Shown here: positions 12,630 to 19,850 of the stretch, piece by piece | Layout: each line of letters opens with the position of its first letter | Numbering within the stretch: position 1 is the stretch's first letter | From: Pluralibacter sp. | Lineage (GTDB): Bacteria > Pseudomonadota > Gammaproteobacteria > Enterobacterales > Enterobacteriaceae | Assembly: GCF_019237635.1 (NCBI RefSeq) | Contig: NZ_JAFAGS010000081.1 | Location: forward strand, 1 to 64,000 | Direction: 5' to 3' | DNA length: 64,000 nt | The notes under the pieces: model-generated | What the model was told of the DNA's origin: nothing | Database searches by the model: none | Seen by the model: only the letters and a program-made list of their open reading frames with translations | Translations under genes and position numbers: made by a program

Positions 12630-13106
12630 TTAGCGAGTAAAACCACCGTCGCCTACCTGCGCTTTGGCATACCATGCCATCAGTTCAGCCGTTCCGGCTT
12701 CGCCTTCTGCAGGCGCCCACGGGGCGGAATCTTGTTCGGTGACCGGCTGGTATCCGCCGTGTTTAACTTCGAAAATCACCCCGCCGTGGTCTAACGACAG
12801 CACGGCATGCCAGGTTCCGGCCTCCATCTCCAGCGCCTTGCACTCTTCGCCCAGCACGACGCGGCGGGTCACGTTGCCATTATCATCAAAATTGAGCACC
12901 ACAAAGCGCCCGCTGAGCGGGATCAGCAGTTCGAACGTGTGCGGATGGCGGTGGGGACGAATATACGTGCCAGGCTCCATCGCAATCGCCAGGCGCTGTA
13001 CAGGGTCGCTTAACTCCGGGTGAAAATTACGGTGTGCGCGTAAGCGGGGCGCGTTGGCTGCCGCTTCGCTCTGTTGTTGCAGGTCACTGATAGTGATTTG
13101 TTTCAT
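12630..13106 (-). CDS. WbuC-family cupin-fold metalloprotein
   Basis: 158-residue single-domain cupin. The first cupin motif appears as IRPHRHPHTFELLIPLSGR, with clustered His and a Glu as metal ligands; the second is ALEMEAGTWHAVLSLDHGG. WbuC proteins usually occur in O-antigen/capsule clusters beside UDP-sugar genes; their reaction is unclear. Here the gene stands alone between yfdY and the luxI locus. The ATG at 13106 (MKQITISDL) is chosen because the domain starts there and the 13 preceding codons look non-coding. Function not assignable beyond the fold. Confidence 0.75.
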   Translation of the reverse strand: MKQITISDLQQQSEAAANAPRLRAHRNFHPELSDPVQRLAIAMEPGTYIRPHRHPHTFELLIPLSGRFVVLNFDDNGNVTRRVVLGEECKALEMEAGTWHAVLSLDHGGVIFEVKHGGYQPVTEQDSAPWAPAEGEAGTAELMAWYAKAQVGDGGFTR

Positions 13107-13325
13107 GTAAGCCGCCTGATGTGAGGTCTGATGACCACATTGCATTGTGTAATGACAGAAAAGCCGGTGGCGGTATTGTACCGGGTACAGCGTAAAAAGT
13201 CGGGGGAAATTGCCGGGAGGTTCGTATAATCTCCCTCCCGCGGAAGAACCCGATTATTGGAATGGATGACAGTATAAAGCAACCTGCAAATATGGCTGAC
13301 AAGAAATGATTCGGCAAGAAAGAAA

Positions 13326-13520
13326 ATGCGATTATTTGATACTTCCCGCGCTTTAATGGATTTTATGACTGAACCGTGTGGTATATATTGTATCCGGCGC
13401 AGGGAATATCAGATAATTACTAGTGGATTTATCCCTGGTGTTGCAATGGTCTTTGACCCCTGGCCAGTATGCCCTGCTGAGGTTGCTGGTCAGGATATTT
13501 TTAAGTCTAAAGAAGGTTAA
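13326..13520 (+). CDS. Doubtful 64-residue ORF upstream of luxI
   Basis: Begins MRLFDTSRALMDFM and ends KSKEG. I recognise no family. It has an AAGAAAG stretch before the ATG, weak as a ribosome-binding site, and a mixed composition without signal peptide or membrane segment. It may be a small accessory gene, a degraded remnant, or chance. Confidence 0.2.
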   Translation: MRLFDTSRALMDFMTEPCGIYCIRRREYQIITSGFIPGVAMVFDPWPVCPAEVAGQDIFKSKEG

Positions 13521-13527
13521 GCATAAA
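13500..13527 (+). promoter_or_regulatory. Possible luxI promoter
   Basis: TTTAAG at about 13500-13505 and CATAAA at 13522-13527 are roughly 16 bp apart, upstream of the lux-box-like dyad. If real, transcription would start inside the dyad, which fits a receptor that represses. The hexamers are weak. Confidence 0.3.
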
Positions 13528-13531
13528 AAAA

Positions 13532-13551
13532 AGCTGTCCTAAAAGACAGGG
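13532..13551 (+). promoter_or_regulatory. lux-box-like operator upstream of luxI
   Basis: AGCTGTCCTAAAAGACAGGG is a 20-bp dyad with CTG (13534-13536) and CAG (13547-13549) exactly 10 bp apart, the defining CTG-N10-CAG spacing of LuxR-type operators. Outer bases differ from the ideal ACCTG...CAGGT. It ends 37 bp before the luxI ATG. Confidence 0.65.
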
Positions 13552-13588
13552 GTAAGGTTTCAACACGTTTTGATTCAGGAGTGGCAGA

Positions 13589-14224
13589 ATGGATGCTTTT
13601 GTTGAGTTTTCATTACATCATTACAATGATCTTCCTTCCGCTTTTTCAACAGAGCTCTATTCATTGCGGAAAAAGACCTTCCGTGAGAGGCTTGGCTGGA
13701 AAGTTGAATGTGCAGATGGCATGGAAAAAGATCGGTTTGACAACGAAAACGCAACTTACCTGCTAGGAGTACATGATGGTCGGTTGCTCTGTGGCGCCCG
13801 CTTCATTGATATAATGCAGCCCACCATGATTAGTGAAATTTTTTGTGAGTATTTTGATGGAATCACACTTCCGGATGATATTCCCTGCTGTGAGATAAGC
13901 CGCCTGTTTCTTGACAAAGAAAGACGTGATGCCGGAAACCTGCGAAGTCGATCCACCAGTAAGGCGCTGTTTCTGGCAATGATCGTGTACTGCATGAAAA
14001 AACAGTATCGGGGCATGTATGCCGTTGCCAGTCGTGGCATGTTTGCGATATTTCGTCATGCAAACTGGAAAGTGGAGGTCATCAAGAAAGGATTGTCTGA
14101 GAAAGGGGAGACAATCTACTATATTTTTATGCCTGCCAGTGAAAGCATTGCTGAGGATATCATCATTAAAGATCGCTCGGAAAGATGGCTTCGTGAAATG
14201 TTCCGGTCGTTACAGGACAGGTAG
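13589..14224 (+). CDS. Acyl-homoserine-lactone synthase (LuxI family)
   Basis: Cytoplasmic enzyme joining the acyl chain of acyl-ACP to S-adenosylmethionine to make an N-acyl-homoserine lactone signal. The 211-residue product has the invariant LuxI residues: Arg27, Phe31, Trp37 (RKKTFRERLGW), Asp48 and Asp51, Arg71 (CGARF), Glu102 and Arg105 (CCEISRLFL). Residue 145, at the position where 3-oxo-AHL makers such as EsaI carry Thr, is Ala, suggesting an unsubstituted short acyl chain (inference). CAGGAGTGG precedes the ATG. Its stop is 4 bp from the stop of the convergent luxR gene. Low GC suggests acquisition. Size and type resemble Enterobacter easI as I remember it. Confidence 0.95.
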   Translation: MDAFVEFSLHHYNDLPSAFSTELYSLRKKTFRERLGWKVECADGMEKDRFDNENATYLLGVHDGRLLCGARFIDIMQPTMISEIFCEYFDGITLPDDIPCCEISRLFLDKERRDAGNLRSRSTSKALFLAMIVYCMKKQYRGMYAVASRGMFAIFRHANWKVEVIKKGLSEKGETIYYIFMPASESIAEDIIIKDRSERWLREMFRSLQDR

Positions 14225-14228
14225 ATAC

Positions 14229-14921
14229 TCAGTTGTCGAGTAAGCGGAGCTCCATGATGAGTCTGACGGCATGTCTGGCGTTATTGACCCCCAGCTTTTT
14301 CATGGCATTGCTCATGTGAAACTTTACTGTCCGTTCCGTAATCGCCAGGATAACGGACACTTCAGCATAAGTTTTTCCTGCGCTGATCCATTTCAGGATT
14401 TGCCTTTCGCGCGGTGATAAAATTACATTTTTCTTCTGATGAATTTTACTGTAAAGACTGAGTGTTTTCTGATGTAACTGGGTGAGGAAATACATGAAAT
14501 GAGGGCGACTGGCAGTCATATCAATACCTGAGTCTTCCTGGCTAATAATGGAAAGCACTACCAGATTATTCAGATAGTCATGCAGGGGGAACGTGTGCCC
14601 CTGAAATATATTGTGCCCGGAACTCTCGCTAAAAATACGGGTGAGATTATGTCCGGATGCAATGAGAACTTTGTTATCCCAGAAGAAATCCTCCACACTA
14701 CTAAGCGCCCGGATAATGACCGGATCAATCAACTGGTATTTTCTTTCCAGATAGAGAGTAAACCATGCAGGGTTATTATTGATAATCCGCATCTGGGACG
14801 GATCTTTCTTGTTCATAATTGCATAAGCGTAAGTGGTATTCGTATAACCTGCAATGAGATTATTCAGGTCACTCTGAATGATCTCATTGATTCCGTTGTC
14901 ATTATAATACGTATCAGTCAC
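14229..14921 (-). CDS. AHL-responsive LuxR-family regulator (EsaR/ExpR-like)
   Basis: Transcription factor with an autoinducer-binding domain (about 10-155) and a LuxR-type HTH (167-228). Trp53, Tyr57, Asp66, Pro67 and Trp81 have exactly the spacing of TraR Trp57, Tyr61, Asp70, Pro71 and Trp85, so the AHL pocket looks intact. The HTH keeps Glu172, Leu176 and Gly182. GTG at 14921 is preferred: GGAGG lies 11 nt upstream and the resulting 230-residue protein aligns end to end with EsaR-type proteins. An ATG at 15002 would add 27 unconserved residues. Convergence with luxI is typical of the EsaR/ExpR group, in which the ligand-free protein often represses. Confidence 0.92.
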   Translation of the reverse strand: MTDTYYNDNGINEIIQSDLNNLIAGYTNTTYAYAIMNKKDPSQMRIINNNPAWFTLYLERKYQLIDPVIIRALSSVEDFFWDNKVLIASGHNLTRIFSESSGHNIFQGHTFPLHDYLNNLVVLSIISQEDSGIDMTASRPHFMYFLTQLHQKTLSLYSKIHQKKNVILSPRERQILKWISAGKTYAEVSVILAITERTVKFHMSNAMKKLGVNNARHAVRLIMELRLLDN

Positions 14922-15270
14922 GTCAATCACCGCCTCCGGGATGAGTTTGGAGGAGTAGTATACCGTGAATTTCACATTGCTGCTGGCATGGAACGACAGC
15001 ATTGTGTGGTATGAGAAACGTCTGAAGCGGGGGGCTTCCCTTGGATAAAAAAGCCCGGCGCTTTTCTCCTGACCTGGCAGTATCTACCTGACGTGCATTA
15101 AGGGGCATTTGGAACCTCAATTTTCATTGAACGTGATAAGGCCCCCATCCACGTGTTGATTTACGTTGAAATGGGTAGATGTCTGATGACATGAAATTGT
15201 CGGCACGGGAGCTTTGTCACTGATTATAAGGGGATTTATTGATTCAGGTAGACGTCGGGAGAGGTGCGCA
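14922..15270. other. luxR upstream region up to argW
   Basis: Non-coding 349 bp that must hold the luxR promoter. No second CTG-N10-CAG box, no integrase and no insertion sequence end was found. Confidence 0.5.
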
Positions 15271-15345
15271 TGGCGTCCCCTGCAGGAATCGAACCTGCAA
15301 CTAGCCCTTAGGAGGGGCTCGTTATATCCATTTAACTAAGGGGAC
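15271..15345 (-). tRNA. argW: tRNA-Arg (anticodon CCT), argW
   Basis: The 75-nt minus-strand sequence begins GTCCCCTTAGTTAAATGGAT and ends CCTGCAGGGGACGCCA, with encoded CCA. It has the T-loop GGTTCGATTCC and anticodon CCT between CCCCT and AAGGG. It decodes the rare AGG codon. argW is a well-known phage/island integration site (CPS-53 in E. coli); here the luxI/luxR segment lies on its 3' side. Confidence 0.96.
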
Positions 15346-15356
15346 GAAGCGGCAGG

Positions 15357-15385
15357 AGTATAGCCTTTTTTTACTTGTGCGTTAA
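15357..15385 (-). promoter_or_regulatory. argW promoter
   Basis: On the minus strand, -35 TTAACG (15380-15385) and -10 TATACT (15357-15362) are separated by 17 bp. The -10 ends 11 bp before the tRNA 5' end. Confidence 0.7.
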
Positions 15386-15589
15386 GCGTATAGCCCACTG
15401 ACTGCTTAAAGTGTCGCCACAATGTTCGGTATTTATTCACTTGAGGGCCAAATTCTGTCTGCCCTTTTTCATCCCTGACGGCGGCGCTACTCCTATTTTT
15501 CAGGGAATGTCATGAATAGCGATGTTGCTATGTCAAAATATGTATAAAATCAGGAGTAGATGCATTGTTATGTTTACAGGGAGACTTTT

Positions 15590-16345
15590 ATGAACTTTCG
15601 CCTGTCAGCGTTGGCTCTAGGCGCGACATTGCTGGTGGGATGTGCCAGTTCGGGTGAACAACCACAAGGGCGCTCGGATCCGTTTGAAGGCTTCAACCGT
15701 ACGATGTACAGCTTCAACTTTGATGTGTTGGATCCTTATGTCATTCGTCCGGTTGCCGTGGTCTGGCGTGATTATGTACCACAACCCGCCCGAAATGGAA
15801 TCGGTAACTTCACCAGCAACCTTGAAGAACCTGCAATCATGGTCAACATGTTCCTGCAGGGCGATCCGTATCAGGGGATGGTGCACTTTACCCGTTTCTT
15901 CCTGAACACCCTTCTGGGGATGGGCGGCTTTATTGACGTCGCGGGAATGGCGAATCAGAAGCTGCAGCGGGTCCAGCCGCACCGTTTTGGCAGCACGCTT
16001 GGCCGTTACGGCGTAGGCTATGGTCCGTATCTGCAATTACCGTTCTATGGCAGCTTTACGCTGCGTGATGAAGGCGGCGATTTGGTGGATGATTTGTATC
16101 CGGCGCTGTCGTGGCTCACATGGCCGATGTCAATAGGCAAATGGGCCGTCGAAGGTATCGAAACCCGTGCGCAACTGCTGGATTCCGATGGCCTGCTGCG
16201 TCAGTCTGCCGATCCGTACGTTATGGTGCGTGAAGCCTACTTCCAGCAGCATGACTTTATCGCTAATGGCGGCAAGCTGAAGCCGGAAGAAAACCCGAAT
16301 GCGAAAGCGATTGAGGGTGATCTGAAGGACATCGACTCGCAGTAA
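15590..16345 (+). CDS. mlaA: Phospholipid-binding outer-membrane lipoprotein MlaA (VacJ)
   Basis: Outer-membrane component of the Mla pathway that removes mislocalised phospholipid from the outer leaflet with OmpC/F and passes it to MlaC. The 251 residues match E. coli. The lipobox LLVGC places the lipidated Cys near residue 18. Conserved DPFEGFNRTMYSFNFDVLD and LNTLLGMGGFIDVAG follow. The start (MNFRLSAL) has GGGAGA at proper spacing; a frame-open ATG 10 codons upstream is rejected. Confidence 0.96.
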   Translation: MNFRLSALALGATLLVGCASSGEQPQGRSDPFEGFNRTMYSFNFDVLDPYVIRPVAVVWRDYVPQPARNGIGNFTSNLEEPAIMVNMFLQGDPYQGMVHFTRFFLNTLLGMGGFIDVAGMANQKLQRVQPHRFGSTLGRYGVGYGPYLQLPFYGSFTLRDEGGDLVDDLYPALSWLTWPMSIGKWAVEGIETRAQLLDSDGLLRQSADPYVMVREAYFQQHDFIANGGKLKPEENPNAKAIEGDLKDIDSQ

Positions 16346-16361
16346 CCCGGTGTGAGAAAAG

Positions 16362-16392
16362 AAAAAGGTGAGCCACATTGCTCACCTTTTTT
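16362..16392. terminator. Bidirectional terminator between mlaA and fadL
   Basis: Stem AAAAAGGTGAGC (16362-16373) and GCTCACCTTTTT (16380-16391) with a 6-nt loop and T/A tracts on both sides. Confidence 0.9.
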
Positions 16393-16407
16393 ATTGCGTC
16401 TGTGTTA

Positions 16408-17727
16408 TCAGAAGCGGTAGTTGAAGTTGGTGCCGAACAGCCAGGCTTTACCTTCAGAACGGAACGTATACGGGCCTTCATTGATGGTGACGTCCTGACC
16501 GTGCATGTAGGAGGCGCCAACGTCAACAGAAGCATCTTTGTTGAACGCATAAGTGGCGCCTGCGCTCAGCCAGAAACGGTCCTGATCCGGGATAGAAATG
16601 GAACGCGTCTGCGCCGGAACCGGGCTATCATCAAACGCAATACCGGTACGGAAGGTCCAGTTGTCGTCATAGTAATAGGTCGTACCGATCGCAAGACGCA
16701 TTGCGTCTCTGAAGCTCTCATCTTTGTAGAACAGCGTTTCGCTACCGTGGGTGGCCTTCAGCTCCTGGAACTGACTCCAGCTGGTGTAGGTCATGCTATA
16801 GTGAACAGCCCACTGCGGTGCAACACGGTTATAACCTGAGAGTTCCCACATTTCCGGGAGATTCAGCGTCAGAGAGCCGCCAGTGGTACGACCACTTGTC
16901 CCCATTGGCAGACCGAAGTTACCAAGGATCTGATTGTAAGCGGACGGCAGGTCGCTCTTGTAGTTACCGTCAAAATCAACTTTCACTTCAGAACGGTAGG
17001 TGAAGCCGTAACGGTTATTCTTATCCAGTTCATACAGGATACCTGCGTTCCAGCCGAAGCCCCACGCGTTGCCGTTCAGACGGGCTATCTGCGTATCGGC
17101 AGGAATCTGCGCGACTGCACCCGCCAGGCGAGGCGGCAGAGCGCCGGAACCTGCGACAATCATCCCGAGGTCACCGGCATAGCGTTCGATTTTCGCTTTT
17201 GCATACACCGCATCGAACCCAAGACCGAAGCTCCAGTTGCTGTTCAGACGATAGGCGCCGCTAAGGTTAAAGTTCGCCGTGGTCAGGTCGGTTTTCCCGC
17301 CAACGCTACCCGCGGCGTAGTTATCGCTATACTCGGTTGCCAGACCGTAGTTAGAGGTAACAGACGCGCCCCAACCAAATTGATCGTTTACAGGTGAAAC
17401 AAAGTGTAAGTTTGGTACCCATGCTGACGGTGCAATATTGTTCGCATCCAGGCTCTGACCGGACGGCGATTTACCAGAGATATTGACGTCAGGGTCGATA
17501 TAAACCGCACCAGCGGAGAACGTCGGGCGGTCGTACATCATAATCAGCGCTGGGTTACGGCTGGCGTTGCCCGCATCGTCTGCGATCGCGCCTTCACCAG
17601 AGTATGCGCGGCCTAAGCCAGAGGAAGAAAATTCGTTTAATTGAAATCCTGCGGACCAGGCGTGGGTGGAAACGAGTGCCACTGCGACTGCGAGAGCAGA
17701 CTTTGTAAAGCGGGTTTTCTGGCTCAT
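16408..17727 (-). CDS. fadL: Long-chain fatty acid outer-membrane transporter FadL
   Basis: 14-stranded outer-membrane barrel that takes up long-chain fatty acids. 439 residues: a signal peptide ending near HAWSA, the mature start [22 protein letters not shown] forming the N-terminal hatch (including NPA), and the C-terminal barrel signature ending in NYRF. ATG at 17727 is chosen (GAGGTT at 7-8 nt; the upstream ATG is too close). Two FadR-type operators lie 90-130 bp upstream. Confidence 0.96.
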   Translation of the reverse strand: MSQKTRFTKSALAVAVALVSTHAWSAGFQLNEFSSSGLGRAYSGEGAIADDAGNASRNPALIMMYDRPTFSAGAVYIDPDVNISGKSPSGQSLDANNIAPSAWVPNLHFVSPVNDQFGWGASVTSNYGLATEYSDNYAAGSVGGKTDLTTANFNLSGAYRLNSNWSFGLGFDAVYAKAKIERYAGDLGMIVAGSGALPPRLAGAVAQIPADTQIARLNGNAWGFGWNAGILYELDKNNRYGFTYRSEVKVDFDGNYKSDLPSAYNQILGNFGLPMGTSGRTTGGSLTLNLPEMWELSGYNRVAPQWAVHYSMTYTSWSQFQELKATHGSETLFYKDESFRDAMRLAIGTTYYYDDNWTFRTGIAFDDSPVPAQTRSISIPDQDRFWLSAGATYAFNKDASVDVGASYMHGQDVTINEGPYTFRSEGKAWLFGTNFNYRF

Positions 17728-17812
17728 GACCATAACCTCATTGAGTTATTTTTATTCAAAATTTGTTACATGCCGTAACAGAAGCGCGAAGTGTAGGGTC
17801 TGTGTAGCATCA

Positions 17813-17829
17813 GAGAAATCAGACCAGTG
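17813..17829 (-). promoter_or_regulatory. FadR-type operator 2 of fadL
   Basis: On the minus strand the site reads CACTGGTCTGATTTCTC, matching the FadR core CTGGTCNGA. It lies about 90 bp before the fadL start. Confidence 0.65.
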
Positions 17830-17836
17830 CCGAGAG

Positions 17837-17853
17837 TATAGGTCTGACCAGCT
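17837..17853 (-). promoter_or_regulatory. FadR-type operator 1 of fadL
   Basis: On the minus strand AGCTGGTCAGACCTATA matches the FadR consensus almost fully. Two sites are also known at E. coli fadL. Confidence 0.8.
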
Positions 17854-17879
17854 GTAATGTTGCAAGTTTGTTTATAAGT

Positions 17880-17963
17880 TTTTTCAAATGTGATCGTAGA
17901 AACGCGATCCAGCTGGCAAAAATGCGGCCAGGATGAATCACCCATTCGGGTGATTTTTGTTTT
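17880..17963 (+). ncRNA. Possible small RNA ending at an orphan terminator
   Basis: On the plus strand, two small hairpins, GATCG/CGATC (17892-17896, 17905-17909) and CTGGC/GCCAG (17913-17917, 17927-17931), are followed by a full terminator. No plus-strand gene lies upstream of that terminator. The 5' end is unknown and no good promoter was seen, so this is a suggestion. Confidence 0.3.
17936..17963 (+). terminator. Orphan rho-independent terminator between fadL and yfcZ
   Basis: Stem AATCACCC (17936-17943), loop ATTC, GGGTGATT (17948-17955), then TTTGTTTT. The U tract exists only on the plus strand, so it does not serve fadL. Confidence 0.7.
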
Positions 17964-17977
17964 AGATCATTTTTAAT

Positions 17978-17993
17978 TGTGATTTTGGTCACT
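17978..17993 (+). promoter_or_regulatory. CRP-like site upstream of yfcZ
   Basis: TGTGATTTTGGTCACT matches TGTGA-N6-TCACA at 9 of 10 positions. A possible -10 (TAAAAT, 18042-18047) would put it near -68 of the yfcZ start of transcription, as in class I CRP promoters. Confidence 0.5.
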
Positions 17994-18098
17994 TACCACG
18001 GTTCACTGCATTAACGACTGGAGACAGGCCACGGTGGGGCGTAAAATAAGGATATTAATTGTCTGGCACCCTGGGTGCATATACAGAGGAAATCTACG

Positions 18099-18383
18099 AT
18101 GAGTAAATGCAGTGCTGATGAAACCCCGGTTTGCTGCTGTATGGATGTTGGCACCATCATGGACAACACCGATTGTACCGCGTCCTACAGCCGCGTTTTC
18201 GCTAACCGCGCGGATGCAGAAGCGACTCTCGACGCGCTGAGCGCGAAGGCTCGCGGCGTCGAGTCTGAACCATGCCAAATCACCCCAACATTTAAAGAGG
18301 TTGATGGCGGCGTACAGCTGGATATCGACTTTGTTTTCTGCTGCGAAGCAGAAACGCTGATTTTCCAGCTCGGTCTGCGTTAA
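18099..18383 (+). CDS. yfcZ: YfcZ/YiiS family protein
   Basis: 94-residue protein almost identical to E. coli YfcZ in length and sequence, starting MSKCSADETPVCCCMDVG. It is rich in cysteine near both ends (CCC at about 12-14, FCCEAE near 85). It has no signal peptide. Function unknown. AGAGGAAA precedes the ATG. Stands between fadL and fadI with its own terminator. Confidence 0.93.
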   Translation: MSKCSADETPVCCCMDVGTIMDNTDCTASYSRVFANRADAEATLDALSAKARGVESEPCQITPTFKEVDGGVQLDIDFVFCCEAETLIFQLGLR

Positions 18384-18393
18384 TACCTGCCTG

Positions 18394-18420
18394 AAACGCC
18401 CCATCACGGGGCGTTTTCTT
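18394..18420 (+). terminator. Rho-independent terminator after yfcZ
   Basis: Stem AAACGCCCC (18394-18402) and GGGGCGTTT (18408-18416) with loop ATCAC, then T residues. Confidence 0.85.
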
Positions 18421-18497
18421 TTTCTCCTCCCTGTGTTTCAGCTCCCACTTTTTCGTTTCTCTGATTGGCTAAATGTAAAAAATTAGTTAAGACTGTT

Positions 18498-18514
18498 ATC
18501 AGGTCAGACCACTT
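18498..18514 (+). promoter_or_regulatory. FadR-type operator upstream of fadI
   Basis: ATCAGGTCAGACCACTT contains the GGTCAGACC core in a 17-bp dyad, 26 bp before the fadI ATG. FadR repression of fadIJ is established in E. coli. Confidence 0.75.
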
Positions 18515-18539
18515 ATTTTATGTTTAACAGGGGAGTAAT

Positions 18540-19850
18540 ATGAGTCAGGCATCACCGCTCGTTACCCGTCAGGGTGATCGCATTGCTATTGTCAGCGGAT
18601 TACGTACGCCATTTGCACGCCAGGCGACGGCATTCCACGGCGTTCCGGCAGTGGATCTCGGGAAAATGGTCGTTGCAGAGATGATGGCGCGTAGTGAAGT
18701 TCCCCCTGAGGCTATCGAACAACTGGTGTTTGGCCAGGTGGTGCAAATGCCGGAAGCGCCCAATATTGCGCGCGAAATTGTGCTGGGTACGGGAATGAAT
18801 GTTCATACCGATGCCTATAGCGTCAGTCGCGCCTGCGCGACCAGTTTCCAGGCCGTGGCGAACGTTGCCGAAAGCCTGATGGCCGGCACCATCCGCGCCG
18901 GTATTGCCGGCGGCGCCGACTCTTCCTCCGTGTTGCCGATTGGCGTCAGTAAGACGCTGGCGCGCACGCTGGTGGATGTCAATAAGGCCCGCACTCTGGG
19001 GCAGCGCCTCAAACTTTTTTCTCGCCTGCGCTTACGCGACCTGATGCCGGTACCGCCCGCAGTGGCGGAATACTCCACCGGTTTGCGCATGGGCGATACC
19101 GCAGAACAGATGGCGAAAACATGGGGCATCAGCCGTGAACAGCAGGACGCGCTGGCGCACCGTTCACACCAACTGGCGGCGCAGGCCTGGGCCGAAGGCA
19201 AACTGACTGATGAAGTCATGACCGCGTATGCCGCGCCGTTTCGTGAACCTTTCGGGCAGGACAACAATATTCGCGGTACCTCAACGCTGGCTGATTACGC
19301 CAAACTGCGCCCGGCGTTCGATCGCAAACATGGCAGCGTGACGGCGGCTAACAGTACGCCGTTGACCGATGGTGCTGCCGCCGTGATCCTGATGACCGAG
19401 TCCCGCGCTAAAGAGCTGAGACTCGCGCCGCTCGGCTACCTGCGCAGCTATGCCTTCACCGCCATCGATGTCTGGCAGGACATGCTGTTGGGCCCGGCAT
19501 GGTCAACGCCGCTGGCGCTGGAACGGGCGGGAATTACCCTGGCGGATTTAACCCTGTTTGATATGCACGAAGCCTTTGCAGCGCAAACGCTGGCGAACCT
19601 GCAACTGCTGGCAAGCGCTCGCTTCGCCCGCGAGGTATTGGGGCGTTCGCAGGCAACCGGCGAGGTGGATGAGCGTCAGTTCAACGTGCTGGGGGGCTCC
19701 ATCGCCTACGGTCATCCGTTTGCGGCGACCGGCGCGCGGATGATCACGCAAACCTTAAACGAGTTACGCCGCCGCGGCGGCGGTTTTGGTCTGGTTACCG
19801 CCTGTGCAGCAGGTGGGCTTGGCGCGGCAATGGTACTGGAGGCTGAATAA
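18540..19850 (+). CDS. fadI: 3-ketoacyl-CoA thiolase FadI
   Basis: Beta subunit of the anaerobic fatty acid oxidation complex; cleaves 3-ketoacyl-CoA with CoA to acetyl-CoA and a shortened acyl-CoA. The 436 residues equal E. coli FadI. Nucleophilic Cys99 is in [12 protein letters not shown], the second active-site Cys422 is in [12 protein letters not shown], and the His motif is in [16 protein letters not shown]. Start ATG follows GGGGAG. The stop TAA overlaps the fadJ ATG by one base, implying coupled translation. Confidence 0.97.
   Translation: MSQASPLVTRQGDRIAIVSGLRTPFARQATAFHGVPAVDLGKMVVAEMMARSEVPPEAIEQLVFGQVVQMPEAPNIAREIVLGTGMNVHTDAYSVSRACATSFQAVANVAESLMAGTIRAGIAGGADSSSVLPIGVSKTLARTLVDVNKARTLGQRLKLFSRLRLRDLMPVPPAVAEYSTGLRMGDTAEQMAKTWGISREQQDALAHRSHQLAAQAWAEGKLTDEVMTAYAAPFREPFGQDNNIRGTSTLADYAKLRPAFDRKHGSVTAANSTPLTDGAAAVILMTESRAKELRLAPLGYLRSYAFTAIDVWQDMLLGPAWSTPLALERAGITLADLTLFDMHEAFAAQTLANLQLLASARFAREVLGRSQATGEVDERQFNVLGGSIAYGHPFAATGARMITQTLNELRRRGGGFGLVTACAAGGLGAAMVLEAE

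Larger units (their letters stand above)
13107..13588. other. AT-rich intergenic region before luxI
   Basis: This 482-bp gap is visibly more AT-rich than the flanking core genome. It contains a weak 64-codon open frame (13326-13520), the lux-box-like dyad at 13532-13551, and possible promoter hexamers just before the dyad. Confidence 0.5.

Noticed and set aside
13281-13289. AACCTGCAA as an attachment-site copy of the argW 3' end
   Set aside because: Nine bases are too few in 2 kb; no integrase or longer identity. Mentioned only as a weak hint.
14922-15002. Longer luxR start at ATG 15002
   Set aside because: Adds 27 residues not seen in EsaR/ExpR-type proteins and has no good SD; GTG 14921 has GGAGG upstream and aligns with the family start.
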